Shown here in pieces: positions 34,315 to 43,800 of a stretch of 64,000 bases of DNA. The notes beneath the pieces were generated by a model, which saw nothing but the letters and a program-made list of their open reading frames with translations, was not told the origin of the DNA and did not search any database. The DNA comes from DATBSK01 sp964501785. Its GTDB lineage: Bacteria > Actinomycetota > Acidimicrobiia > IMCC26256 > PALSA-555. Position 1 is the first letter of the stretch, and each line of letters begins with the position of its first letter. Position numbers and translations under genes: made by a program. The stretch lies in contig CAZCUD010000006.1 in the NCBI GenBank assembly GCA_964501785.1, positions 1 to 64,000 on the forward strand, in the 5' to 3' direction.

Positions 34315-35481
34315 GTGCAGTTCGATCTCCCACCCGAGCTCGAGGAGCTCCGGGCGACGGTGCGCAAGCTCGCCCAGGAGCGGGTGGCCCCCCGGGCCCG
34401 GGAGATCGACGCCACCCAGGAGTACCCCCAAGACCTCTTCGACCTCTTCGTCGACGCGGGTCTCACCGGCCTGTGCATCCCCGAGCACCTGGGCGGGTCC
34501 GGGGCCGGCATCTTCGGTCTGACGCTCGCCATCGAGGAGGTCGCCAAGTACTCCCAGGCGGCCGCACTGATGCTCCTCCTGACCCGGCTCCCGACCGGAC
34601 CGGTGCTGATCGCCGGCGACGACGACCAGCAGCGCCGCTACGTCACACCGATCGCCACGGGCGAGGCCCGAGCCGCGTTCGGGCTCTCCGAGCCCCAGGC
34701 CGGCAGCGACGTCATGGGCATGCGCACCCGGGCTCGCCCCGACGGTGACGACTGGGTCCTGTCGGGCACGAAGTGCTGGATGTCGGGCGTCGAGCAGGCC
34801 GACTGGTACTGCGTGTTCGCCAAGACCGGCCCGGTCGAGTCGCGCGCCCACGACAGCATCTCGGCCTTCGTCGTCGAGCGGTCGTGGCCCGGCGTGTCGG
34901 TCGGACGGGTCGACAAGAAGATGGGCGTGAAGGGCGTCGACACCGGTGAGCTGCTGCTCGACGACGTGCGCGTGCCCGCCGCCAACGTCGTCGGCGAGAT
35001 CGGAGGGTTCCGGCTCGCGATGCTCGGCCTCAACTCGATGCGCCCGATCGTCGCGGCGCGGGGCATCGGGTGCGCCGAGGGCGCGCTCATGTACGCGGTC
35101 GAGTACGTGCGCCGGCGCGAGGCGTTCGAGCGCACGATCGCCGACTTCCAGGGCATCCAGTGGAAGATCGCCGAGCTGGCGGCCGAGATCGAGGCAGCCC
35201 GGCTGCTCACCTATCGCGCCGCGTGGATGGCCGATCGCGGGCAGTTCACCAAGGAGTGGGTGCCGTACCTCTCGATGGCGAAGTACTACGCCACCGAGCT
35301 CGCGGTGAAGACCTCGAGCGAGGCGCTCCAGATGCTGGGCGCCGCCGGCTACATGGAGGATCACCCGCTCGAGCTCCTCTACCGCGATGCCAAGCAGCTG
35401 ACGATCGTGGAGGGCACGACCCAGGTGCAGCTCGGGCTGATCGCGCGGGGCGTCCTCGACCATGATCTGTGGTGGGACTGA
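34315..35481 (+). CDS. Acyl-CoA dehydrogenase
   Basis: A 388-aa FAD-dependent acyl-CoA dehydrogenase of normal length. It has FGLSEPQAGSDV and WVLSGTKCWMSG in the middle domain, and QMLGAAGYMEDHPLELLYRDAKQLTIVEGTTQVQ at the C-terminus. The Glu of EGTTQ is the catalytic base, as in short/medium-chain and branched-chain enzymes. Electrons would go to an ETF such as the fused one at 47910. It is followed after 25 bp by trpD. Confidence 0.92.
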   Translation: MQFDLPPELEELRATVRKLAQERVAPRAREIDATQEYPQDLFDLFVDAGLTGLCIPEHLGGSGAGIFGLTLAIEEVAKYSQAAALMLLLTRLPTGPVLIAGDDDQQRRYVTPIATGEARAAFGLSEPQAGSDVMGMRTRARPDGDDWVLSGTKCWMSGVEQADWYCVFAKTGPVESRAHDSISAFVVERSWPGVSVGRVDKKMGVKGVDTGELLLDDVRVPAANVVGEIGGFRLAMLGLNSMRPIVAARGIGCAEGALMYAVEYVRRREAFERTIADFQGIQWKIAELAAEIEAARLLTYRAAWMADRGQFTKEWVPYLSMAKYYATELAVKTSSEALQMLGAAGYMEDHPLELLYRDAKQLTIVEGTTQVQLGLIARGVLDHDLWWD

Positions 35482-35506
35482 CGGGGCAGATGGGGACCGG
35501 GGCGAG

Positions 35507-36553
35507 ATGAGCGAGCCAGCACTGTGGCCGGACGTGATCGGCCGGCTCCTGCGCAGGGACGACCTGCCGCCGGAGCTCGCCGAGCGCGCCCTGTCCACGA
35601 TCCTGCGGGGCGAGGCGACCGACGCCCAGATCGCCGGCTTCGCGGTCGCGCTCCGGGCGAAGGGCGAGACCACGGCTGAGCTCGCCACGCTCGTGCGCAC
35701 GATGCTCGCCTTCGCCGAGCGCGTCGAGGTAGACGACGTGGCGCCGCTCGTCGACACCTGCGGCACCGGAGGTGACCGCTCCGGCTCCGTCAACGTGTCG
35801 ACGATGGCCGCGCTCGTCGCCGCCGGCGCCGGCGCGCACGTCGCCAAGCACGGCAACCGGGCGCAGTCGTCGACGTGCGGGTCGGCCGACGTGCTCGAGG
35901 CGCTCGGCGTCGTCATCGACCTCGCGCCCGAGGGCGTGGCGCGCTGCATCCGCGAGGCCGGCGTCGGCTTCTGCTTCGCGCCGAGCTTCCACCCCGCGCT
36001 GCGATTCGCCGGGCCGGCGCGTCGCGAGCTCGGTGTGCCGACCACGTTCAACTTCCTCGGACCGCTCGCCAACCCGGCCGGGGTGAAGCGCCAGGCGGTC
36101 GGCGTGTCGGATGCCGCGATGGCGGAGCGCATCGTCGGCGCCCTCGCCGAGCTCGGCACCCAGCGAGCCATGGTCTTCTTCGGTCACGACGGTCTCGACG
36201 AGCTGACCACCACGACGACGTCGACGGTGTTCGAGCTCGTCGACGGGCGGGTCGAGTGCCGTGAGCTCGACCCGACCTCGCTGGGCCTGGAGCGGGTCGA
36301 GCCGGGTGCGCTTGCGGGGGGCGACGCGGCCGGCAACGCGCAGGTCGTCCACCGCGTCCTCGCCGGCCAGCACGGGCCGGTGCGCGACATCGCCCTGCTC
36401 AACGCGGCCGCGGCGCTCGTCGTCGCGGGGCTGGCCGACGACCTCGCGGCGGGCGTCGAGCTCGGCGCGGCGTCGATCGACGACGGCAAGGCGGCGGCGG
36501 CGCTCGAGTCGCTGGTGCGCATCAGCGTCGCCGCCCGAGAGGCAGGAGCCTGA
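35507..36553 (+). CDS. trpD: Anthranilate phosphoribosyltransferase
   Basis: A 348-aa TrpD that transfers phosphoribosyl from PRPP to anthranilate in tryptophan synthesis. Family motifs are DTCGTGGDRSGSVNVST (PRPP loop), KHGNRAQSS, and LGPLANPAG. No other trp genes are in the window, so the pathway is dispersed. The ATG at 35507 is 25 bp after the acyl-CoA dehydrogenase stop, and its own stop overlaps the next start (ATGA). Confidence 0.93.
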   Translation: MSEPALWPDVIGRLLRRDDLPPELAERALSTILRGEATDAQIAGFAVALRAKGETTAELATLVRTMLAFAERVEVDDVAPLVDTCGTGGDRSGSVNVSTMAALVAAGAGAHVAKHGNRAQSSTCGSADVLEALGVVIDLAPEGVARCIREAGVGFCFAPSFHPALRFAGPARRELGVPTTFNFLGPLANPAGVKRQAVGVSDAAMAERIVGALAELGTQRAMVFFGHDGLDELTTTTTSTVFELVDGRVECRELDPTSLGLERVEPGALAGGDAAGNAQVVHRVLAGQHGPVRDIALLNAAAALVVAGLADDLAAGVELGAASIDDGKAAAALESLVRISVAAREAGA

Positions 36554-37215
36554 TGGCCAAGGCGCTCCAGTGCCCGTCCTGTGGTGCGACCACTCGGATC
36601 GACTCGGTGCCCGCCAGCGGTGCGGTGCGGTGCGACTCCTGCGGTCAGACCATGAAGGTGCCGCCCGGCCTCGGCCGCAAGGGTGGCCGGGGGAGCGATC
36701 CGGCTCCGCCGGCTCCGAGCCGCGGCGGCGACGCCGCGCCCGCGGCGTCGGCGCCCGGAGCACCCGCACCACCGCGTCGAGGACGTGGGCGCGCGCCCGC
36801 TGCGGCTCCGGTGGCGGCGGGCGGGACCGCGGTCCTCGCCCCGAGCAGCGCGCCGCCCACGGCCCGACCCACCGCAACGCCGAGCACGCCGGCTCGCACG
36901 GGCGGCCCCGTCGGCACCCCGGGGCGCCGGTCCGAGGGAGGTCGTGATCAGCTCCCGCTGGTGCTGCGCATCGGCGCGTGGGTCGTCGCCCTGCCGCTCG
37001 GGCTGATCATCGTCGGTCTCCCGGCTCGCCAGCTCGGCTACCTCAGCAGCCAGAAGCTGCTCGACGTCATCGTCAAGCGCGACCTGGGCCGGTTCCTCCC
37101 CATCGTGGTGGTGATCGCCCTCTGGGCGCTGGTGTCGGCCGTGCTGGTGACCCTGATCGTCGAGGGCGGGAGGCGCTGGATGCTGCGCCGCCAGCGCAAG
37201 AAGGCGATGCGGTAG
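36553..37215 (+). CDS. Zinc-ribbon membrane protein with Pro/Ala-rich linker
   Basis: A 220-aa protein. Residues 7-33 form a zinc ribbon (CPSCG ... CDSCG), followed by a low-complexity Pro/Ala/Gly linker of about 90 residues and two membrane helices (LVLRIGAWVVALPLGLIIVGL and FLPIVVVIALWALVSAVLVTLIV), then a basic tail. The ribbon would lie in the cytoplasm. Translationally coupled to trpD. No function recognised. Confidence 0.72.
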   Translation: MAKALQCPSCGATTRIDSVPASGAVRCDSCGQTMKVPPGLGRKGGRGSDPAPPAPSRGGDAAPAASAPGAPAPPRRGRGRAPAAAPVAAGGTAVLAPSSAPPTARPTATPSTPARTGGPVGTPGRRSEGGRDQLPLVLRIGAWVVALPLGLIIVGLPARQLGYLSSQKLLDVIVKRDLGRFLPIVVVIALWALVSAVLVTLIVEGGRRWMLRRQRKKAMR

Positions 37216-37227
37216 CGACGCGCGCGC

Positions 37228-37245
37228 CACGAACGCACGTTCGTG
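37228..37245. promoter_or_regulatory. LexA (SOS) box
   Basis: CACGAACG CA CGTTCGTG has perfect 8-bp arms; its core CGAACGCACGTTCG fits the actinobacterial LexA consensus CGAAC-N4-GTTCG. It covers the expected -35 position of the promoter whose -10 box is TACACT at 37263, a classical repressor site. It is the only such site noticed in the window. Confidence 0.78.
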
Positions 37246-37262
37246 ATGCGTGAAGGCGCCGG

Positions 37263-37268
37263 TACACT
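37263..37268 (+). promoter_or_regulatory. -10 element of leaderless SOS-controlled promoter
   Basis: TACACT lies 7 nt before the ATG at 37276, with no ribosome binding site. The LexA box ends 17 bp upstream of it. Confidence 0.55.
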
Positions 37269-37275
37269 GCACCCG

Positions 37276-37506
37276 ATGACGGCGACCCGCTACCGGTGCA
37301 GCGCCTGCGGCAACCTCACCCGCTTCGACGTCACCGTCACCCGTCGCACGCGCGAGTACCACCACTTCAGCGTCGGCGGTGACCTCGAGGTCGAGGACCG
37401 CGAGCTGCTCGACGAGCGGGTCGAGGAGGTCGCCTGCCGTTGGTGCGCCGCCAGCGGAGACGCCATCGAGCTCCTCCCGGTGGAGGAACCGGTCGGGGAG
37501 TCGTGA
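37276..37506 (+). CDS. Zinc-ribbon protein, LexA-controlled
   Basis: A 76-aa protein with two CxxC pairs, YRCSACGNL near the N-terminus and CRWCAASG near residue 54, separated by an acidic helix-forming segment EVEDRELLDERVEEV. This makes a single zinc-ribbon or rubredoxin-like knuckle. An upstream in-frame GTG at 37243 lies inside the LexA box and is unlikely to be the start. The gene is 30 bp from the NYN nuclease gene. Function unknown; it may bind nucleic acid or the nuclease. Confidence 0.8.
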   Translation: MTATRYRCSACGNLTRFDVTVTRRTREYHHFSVGGDLEVEDRELLDERVEEVACRWCAASGDAIELLPVEEPVGES

Positions 37507-37536
37507 GCCGCGCCGGACGGGGCGGGTGACGCGCGC

Positions 37537-38910
37537 ATGGCCGAGCCGACCGTGACCGTCACGTCCGACGAGGGCATCCTGCCGCTCCCGGAGTCGCTGC
37601 TCGCACCGCTGCTCGATGCGGCCGCATCGAGCATCCCGGGGTACGACGGCGCCCTGCCCACGGTGCTGCGGCCCCTCGCGGGGTTCGACCCGCGCCGGCT
37701 GCGCAGCACCGCGGCGCGCCAGCAGCTGCACCGAGCCCTCGACGTCGACGCTCCGTTCCGAGAGCGGGTCGCCGAACGCTTCCTCGAGCAGCGCGAGGCG
37801 GCCGCCGTGCTCGAGCGCTGGAACGTCGCCGGGGCGCTGCGCCACGTCGAGGACGCGGCCGGGCAGTCCGACCTTCCGCTGCTCGCGTCGGTCCTGTACG
37901 CGGCCCGCCCCGACGGCTGGGCGTTCGGGCTCGGGCTCGCGTACCTCGCGTTCGATCGTCAGCGCATCGAGAAGGAGCGGCTCGACGACGCGCGGGCGCG
38001 CGACATGCAGCACGCATCGACCGACGAGGCGCGCCGCCGCGCGGAGCAGGCCCGCGACGTGGCCCAGGCGACCGTCGAGCGCCTCGAGTCCGAGCTGCGC
38101 GAAGAGCGACGCGCCCGTCGCGAACGGGAGATGCGTGCCGATCGGGCCGTCGAGGACGCAGCCCGGCGCCGCCAAGAGGCGGAGGCGCGCACCGCCGCGG
38201 CCGAGGAGCAGGCCGCGGCCGCCGAGGAGCGCCTCACTCGCGAGCGCGACCGCGCCCGTGAGGCCGAGCGACGGCTGCGCGAGGTGCGCCGGGAGCAGAA
38301 GGAGGCGGTCGAGCGTCCGGCCGAACCGGTCCTCGATCCCGACGACGTCCGGTCGATCGCCGAGGCGGCCCGCGAGGCGAAGCAGCTCGCGACCCGCCTC
38401 GAGTCGCTGACCACCAGACCGAGCGTCTCGGGTGCGCCGCGGCGGGCGAAGGCGACCGCGACGCGCTCGAAGGTGCCGTGCCCACCCGGTCTCGCGGCCG
38501 ACTCGCCGGCCGCGCTCGACACGATGCTGCGCACCCGGGGCGTGCGCCTCGTCGTCGACGGCTACAACGTCTCGATGGCGGGCTGGGGCGAGGAGCCGGT
38601 CGCCACCCAGCGCGAGCGCCTGCTGGCGGCGCTCGAGCGGCTCCACCTGCGCCTCCGGGCCGACGTGATCGTGGTGTTCGACGGGGCCGACGTCGAGGGC
38701 GTCCGACCGCCCCGCCGGGCCGGCGTGCGCACCGTCTTCTCCAGCGACGGCGAGAAGGCCGATCCGGTGGTCATCCGGGAGGTCGAGCGCCTGTCGGCGT
38801 CGACGCCCGCCATCGTGGCCTCCTCCGACGGGTGGGTTCGAGAGCACGCGGAGGCCGCCGGGGCCGCAGTGGTCTCCGCCGCCACCCTGCTCGACGTCCT
38901 GCGGCGCTGA
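37537..38910 (+). CDS. Coiled-coil NYN (YacP-like) nuclease
   Basis: A 457-aa protein in three parts: an N-terminal helical domain (1-150), a long charged coiled coil (about 160-262, Arg/Glu/Ala repeats), and a C-terminal YacP-type NYN domain (335-457). The PIN-like acidic residues are D341 (VDGYN), D382 (FDGAD), D409 (KAD) and D431 (SSDG), all present, so RNase activity is likely. Actinobacterial relatives of this layout are annotated as RNA-binding or NYN proteins. It should be co-transcribed with the SOS-controlled zinc-ribbon gene. Confidence 0.83.
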   Translation: MAEPTVTVTSDEGILPLPESLLAPLLDAAASSIPGYDGALPTVLRPLAGFDPRRLRSTAARQQLHRALDVDAPFRERVAERFLEQREAAAVLERWNVAGALRHVEDAAGQSDLPLLASVLYAARPDGWAFGLGLAYLAFDRQRIEKERLDDARARDMQHASTDEARRRAEQARDVAQATVERLESELREERRARREREMRADRAVEDAARRRQEAEARTAAAEEQAAAAEERLTRERDRAREAERRLREVRREQKEAVERPAEPVLDPDDVRSIAEAAREAKQLATRLESLTTRPSVSGAPRRAKATATRSKVPCPPGLAADSPAALDTMLRTRGVRLVVDGYNVSMAGWGEEPVATQRERLLAALERLHLRLRADVIVVFDGADVEGVRPPRRAGVRTVFSSDGEKADPVVIREVERLSASTPAIVASSDGWVREHAEAAGAAVVSAATLLDVLRR

Positions 38911-38953
38911 GCGAGGGCCCCGGGCCGCCCCCGGGCCGCCTGGGCGGCCGGAG

Positions 38954-39001
38954 GATGGGATGGGGCAGGCGTCCCCAGGGGACGCCCAACACCACCCCAT
39001 C
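38954..39001. terminator. Hairpin terminator after the NYN operon
   Basis: GGCGTCCCC A GGGGACGCC (38968-38986) forms the core, extended by the partly complementary arms GATGGGATGGGG and CACCACCCCATC. It lies 44 bp after the nuclease stop and before the protease gene. No T-run, as usual for GC-rich actinobacteria. Confidence 0.55.
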
Positions 39002-39053
39002 GATCACGCACCGCGGTCAAGTGGGCTGCCGATGAGGCCGATGACCACTCTGC

Positions 39054-40880
39054 GTGGTTCACGGGTGGGCGTCTTCTTCTCGCCGGCACACGGCCCGGCT
39101 GATCATCGCCGGTACCGTCGCGCTCTCGATCGGCGTCGTGACCCCGGCGGTCGTCGGTGCCGCTGAACCCGACACCACCGTGCCCCCCACGCCGGACACA
39201 ACCACCACGACGCTCCCGCCGGGTACCGAGCCCGGGCAAGAGATCGTTCCGCCGGTCCAGATCGACCCTGACGACGGTGCGTCTGCTCCGATGCCCGGAC
39301 CGGCGGGGGAGGGCTCCGCGAGCACACCAGGCTCGACGGCTCCCGAAGCGCTTCCCACCGGTGCCGAGATCCCCGGGGAGTACATCGTCACGCTCGAGCC
39401 TGGGACCGATCCCGATGCCGTCGCGGCAGGCGAGATCGCGCGCGGCAACCCCGTCGACGACGTGTTCGACACGGCAATCGACGGCTTCGCGGCGACGCTC
39501 GACGCGACCGACGTCGCCCGCCTCGAGGCGGACCCGCGGGTCGAGCTGGTCGAGCCAGATCGCGTGCTCACCATCGACGCGACGCAGCCGTCGCCGCCCT
39601 GGGGCCTCGACCGGATCGACCAGCCGGCGCTGCCGCTCGACGCGTCATACACCTACGAGACGACGGCCGCCGGCGTCACTGCCTACGTGCTCGACACCGG
39701 TGTGCGCGGCGATCACCAAGACTTCAACGGTCGTGTGGCCGAGGGCTTCGATGCGATCGGCGACGGGTTGCCCGCCGCGAGCGACTGCCACGGCCACGGA
39801 ACGCACGTCGCGGGAACGATCGGCGGCAGCTCGTACGGCGTTGCGAAGGGAGTGACCATCGTCCCGGTACGAGTGCTGGGATGCTCGGGCTCAGGTAGCA
39901 CGTCGGGCGTGATCGCCGGGATCGACTGGATCACCGCGCAGCACCAGCCTGGCCAGCCGGCGATCGCGAACATGAGCCTCGGTGGCGGTCCGTCGATCAG
40001 CCTCGATGCGGCGGTCGCCCGCTCAGTCGCTGACGGGGTGACCTACGTGGTCGCCGCTGGCAACAGCGCGGCGGACGCGTGCAACGCCTCGCCGGCACGT
40101 GCGCCGAGCGCGATCACGGCCGGAGCGACGACCAGTGGTGACGCACGTGCCAGCTTCTCGAACTACGGCTCGTGCCTGGACGTGTTCGCCCCCGGGGTGT
40201 CGATCCGCTCGGCCGGGGCCGGGTCACCGACCGGGGTCGCCACGATGTCGGGCACCTCCATGGCGTCACCGCACGTCGCAGGCGTCGCCGCCCTCTACCT
40301 CGCCACCGACCCCGATGCCTCACCGGCGACCGTGACCGCGGCCGTCGTCTCCGCGAGCACGTCGGACACTGTGACGGGTGCGGGCGCAGGCTCGCCGAAC
40401 CTCCTCGTCCAGAGCCGCTTCACCCCCGACGCACCGACCGGCACGCCCGAACCGCCCGCCGCCACCCGCCAGCCCGACGCACAGGTCCGGCGTGGGAGTG
40501 GTGCGTTCGTCGGGGTCGGCATCTACCGCAACCTGGCGGAACAGACCGTGCGGGGAGATCAGAAGCGCGGCAAGGGACTCAACTATTCGGTCCGCTTCCG
40601 CAATGACGGCACCAGGACCGACAAGTTCATCGTCCGAGGTCCTGGTAGCACTCCCGGCTTCACGGTCCGCTACTACTCGGGCGCCGCGAACGTGACGAAG
40701 AAGGTCACGCAAGGAACGTTCGGCTACGCGAACGTTGCCCCCGGGTCGAGCAAGACACTCCGAGTACAGGTGGTCGTGACCACCAAGGCGAAGAGGGGCA
40801 CCGGGCGAACGGTCACGGTGATCGCACGGACCAGCGACGGCGCTGCCGACGCGGTCCGTGCGATCACCAGAGCTCGCTAG
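39054..40880 (+). CDS. Secreted subtilisin-like (S8) serine protease
   Basis: A 608-aa exported protease. Signal peptide to about residue 36 (ARLIIAGTVALSIGVVTPAVVGA), Thr/Pro-rich linker to ~100, I9-type inhibitor propeptide ~107-172, then the S8 domain with D214 (VLDTG), H248 (HGHGTHVAG), N337 (AAGN) and S402 (GTSMASPHVAG). Residues 474-608 form a beta-rich domain starting QVRRG, homologous to the C-terminus of the convergent surface protein. The frame used here gives the signal peptide; the ATG at 39041 is out of frame. The GTG start is the least certain point. Confidence 0.9.
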   Translation: MVHGWASSSRRHTARLIIAGTVALSIGVVTPAVVGAAEPDTTVPPTPDTTTTTLPPGTEPGQEIVPPVQIDPDDGASAPMPGPAGEGSASTPGSTAPEALPTGAEIPGEYIVTLEPGTDPDAVAAGEIARGNPVDDVFDTAIDGFAATLDATDVARLEADPRVELVEPDRVLTIDATQPSPPWGLDRIDQPALPLDASYTYETTAAGVTAYVLDTGVRGDHQDFNGRVAEGFDAIGDGLPAASDCHGHGTHVAGTIGGSSYGVAKGVTIVPVRVLGCSGSGSTSGVIAGIDWITAQHQPGQPAIANMSLGGGPSISLDAAVARSVADGVTYVVAAGNSAADACNASPARAPSAITAGATTSGDARASFSNYGSCLDVFAPGVSIRSAGAGSPTGVATMSGTSMASPHVAGVAALYLATDPDASPATVTAAVVSASTSDTVTGAGAGSPNLLVQSRFTPDAPTGTPEPPAATRQPDAQVRRGSGAFVGVGIYRNLAEQTVRGDQKRGKGLNYSVRFRNDGTRTDKFIVRGPGSTPGFTVRYYSGAANVTKKVTQGTFGYANVAPGSSKTLRVQVVVTTKAKRGTGRTVTVIARTSDGAADAVRAITRAR

Positions 40881-40883
40881 CAG

Positions 40884-43800
40884 TCAGATCTTCGTCACCC
40901 GGACCTTGACGAAGTCGGCCTTGGCGCCGCCTGCCTGCCCCTTGGAGAGGGCCCGGAGCTGCACCACCGCTTGGTTGCCTGGCAGTGCTCCCGCCTTGGG
41001 CGTGATGGTGACGGTGACCGTGCGCTGGTCGCCGGGATCCAACGCGAAGTCGCGCCCCGTCGTCGTACCGATGCGTTGCAGCTTCGCGCCGTTCACTCGG
41101 TAGGTCACGTTGAAGCGGCTGCCGATCAGCTTCGCGGCCCGAAGGTTGATGCTCTCCCGGAGGTCGCCGTCGTTGTCGATGCGTACGACGAAGGTCCGAC
41201 TGCCGATGACTCCGGCCGAGATGGACGGAGCCGTACTGCCGGTCGCCGCATACGTGTTCGAGCCCCTGAAGGCCGTGCCGTCGCCACGACGGGCCTGCAC
41301 ATCCGGTCGGAACCCGACGTTCAGCGCGACTGCCGGGTCGGTCGTGAGTCCCGCCTCGACGGTCACCGGCGTCCACGTCGGCCCGACACGGATCCCTGAG
41401 GAGTCCGGTGCGCACGACGGTCGACTCGACTTGCAGTAGTAGGGCGCGACCTCGTAGTCGCCCTCCTCGAGGAGCTTCGTGAACGTGCCGTCGGCAACCG
41501 CCTGCTCCTGCTGGGGCTCTGCGCAGCCTGGGGCCCCGCCGGCCTCACAGATCAGCACCCCGACGTTCGCAGTGGCGTCGAATGCCGCACCGGTTCCCTT
41601 GGGGGGGACGAGGTCGTGCACCGAACCCGCGAGTGTCCCATCAGCTGCAGCGGTGATGAACCCGTCGGACTCGTCACCGTCGCCTCTGGCGTTCGTCGCC
41701 CTGACCGTGCACGTGTAGTCCGCGTCGGTCGCGAGTCCCGAGACGACCATCGGCGAACCAGCACCCGTGCTCGTCTTGGTGTCCGGGCCGATGCACGTCG
41801 CGGTGTATTCGGTGATCGGGAAGCCGCCGTCGTCGAGCGGCGGGGTGAAGCTCACCTCTGCATCGGAGCCGGTGCGGACCACCGATACGTCAGTGGGTGC
41901 GTCGGGGGAGGTCCCCGGCGTGGCGAACGCGAAGTTCGAGTTGGGTCCGTCACCCGCGAAGTTGGTCGCGTGCACCCAACACACGTAGAGGGTCCCGTTC
42001 TCGAGGTCGCCAACCGTCACCGGCGAGACCGTCCCGCTGCCAGACCGCTCGGTGTCCGGGTCCTCCGAGACGCAGGTCGCGGTGTACTCGGTCACCAACG
42101 AGCCACCGTTGTCGACCGGGGGAACGAAGCTCACCAGAGCCTGCTCGTCGCCACCGGTACCGAGGGCGCCGGTCGGCGCACCCGGGACGTTCGGCGGGCA
42201 CGGCGAGTCCTCGGCGATCTTCCACGGCGTGAAGTCGACGTTCACGGAGACGTCGTCGCCCGTCCCCGCGCCCTCGCCGCTCGGACCGTCCTCGGTGCCG
42301 TAGAAGTTGCACTCGCCGTCGATCGCGGCCGACGTGTTCTCCGCGTTGAACCCGATCCCGGTGTTGTTGCTGATCGTGTTGTGATTGACGTGCGTGTCGG
42401 TCGGTCCGGCATTGGTCTTGCCGGGCTCGCCGAAGCGCACGCCCGTCACCGGGTTGTTGCTGATCACATTGCCGCTGATCGTGACGTCGTCGACCGTCGC
42501 GGCGGGCTGAGCTGGCGGCCCGTAGCTGGGTGCGTCGTCGCGCTGCTTGAACAGCAGCGCACCGCCGTTCGTCGCGTCGCCGCCACCACTGCCGGTGATC
42601 GTCGAGTCGAGCAGCTCGATGTCGCTGAACTCTCGGTACTTCAGATTGATGTCGATGCCGGCCGCGTGGGCGGTGAAGCCGGCCTCCGGCAGTGAAGCGC
42701 CGTCACCAGAGCCGACGACGCTGAGGCGCTGGAGGAGCGCGTCGTCGAGTCGCTCGAGGTAGATGCCCTTGTGGCCGTTGCCGTCGAAGCTCGAGTCCTC
42801 GACGACCACGTCGGTGAGCGTGGGGACGTAGGGACCCACGCCCGGGTTGTTCTTGATGAACACCGACCAGCCCCATGTGCCGTTGTCGTCGAAGTGGCTG
42901 TTGTCGACGCGGAACTTCGTGATCTCGCCCGCGCCGGCCGTCACGGCATAGCCGCCGTACGCGTTACCCGAGAAGCTCGAGCTCTCGACGACGATGTCCT
43001 CGAGCGCACCGGCGCCGTTCTGGAGCAGGCCATCACCGCTGTTGCCCGTGCTCGTCACGTTCATGAGGGTGATGTGGCCGGCCGCGGTCGGGACGGCGAG
43101 CTTGATGCCCTGCCCGTTGGGGCGCCCGCCGCCCGCTCCGGTCGTCTTCAGGCTGTTGAGGACGAGCCGATCTGTCTCGGACGTGCCGCCCGACGTCACG
43201 GTGATGGCGGGCCCGTCGGTCGAGGGGTCGATGACGGTCGTCTCGCCCGCGCCGGTGAGCGTCAGAGACTTGTCGATCGTCACGTGCTCGTCGTACGTGC
43301 CGGCTGCGACGACGACCTCGCCGTCGACCGCCACGCCATCTACGCCTTCCTGGATGGTCTTGAACGGCGTGGCGGGGTGCCCGTCACCAGAGGTCACGAC
43401 GCCGGAGTCCACGTAGCAAGTGGTCGTGCATCCTGGCTCGAAGTCGTAGGTCGTCGTCGCGGGGCCGCCCCCGACGCCGATCGTCAGCTTGTCGACGTTG
43501 CCGGTGAAGCCGGGCCAGCTCCCCAAGGCCCCGACCTTGAAGAGCAGTGGGCCATCGGTGGGGTTGCCGCCGTTGCCGATCTCGGCGTTCGGGAACAGCT
43601 CCAGCACGCGCGACCACGTGCACGGGAAGTTCTGCGAGCACTCGCCGGACGCACCGAGACCCGTCCCGTTCGCGGAGGTGTTGCTGCCCCACCATTTGCC
43701 CGTGAGCGGGCTCCAGGTCTGCCAGCCCGCTCCTACGGTGCCGACGGTCTGGTACGGCTCGAACACGAGCCGTCCACCGAACGCAGTGTCGGTCGGCCGG

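Noticed and set aside
36184..39000. 938-codon minus-strand frame
   Set aside because: Antisense to trpD, the zinc-ribbon genes and the NYN nuclease, all of which have motifs and proper start sites.
39041..39166. ATG at 39041 as the protease start
   Set aside because: The frame is different (MTTLRGSRVGVFF...) and gives no signal peptide. Only a frameshift could join it, and no evidence supports that.
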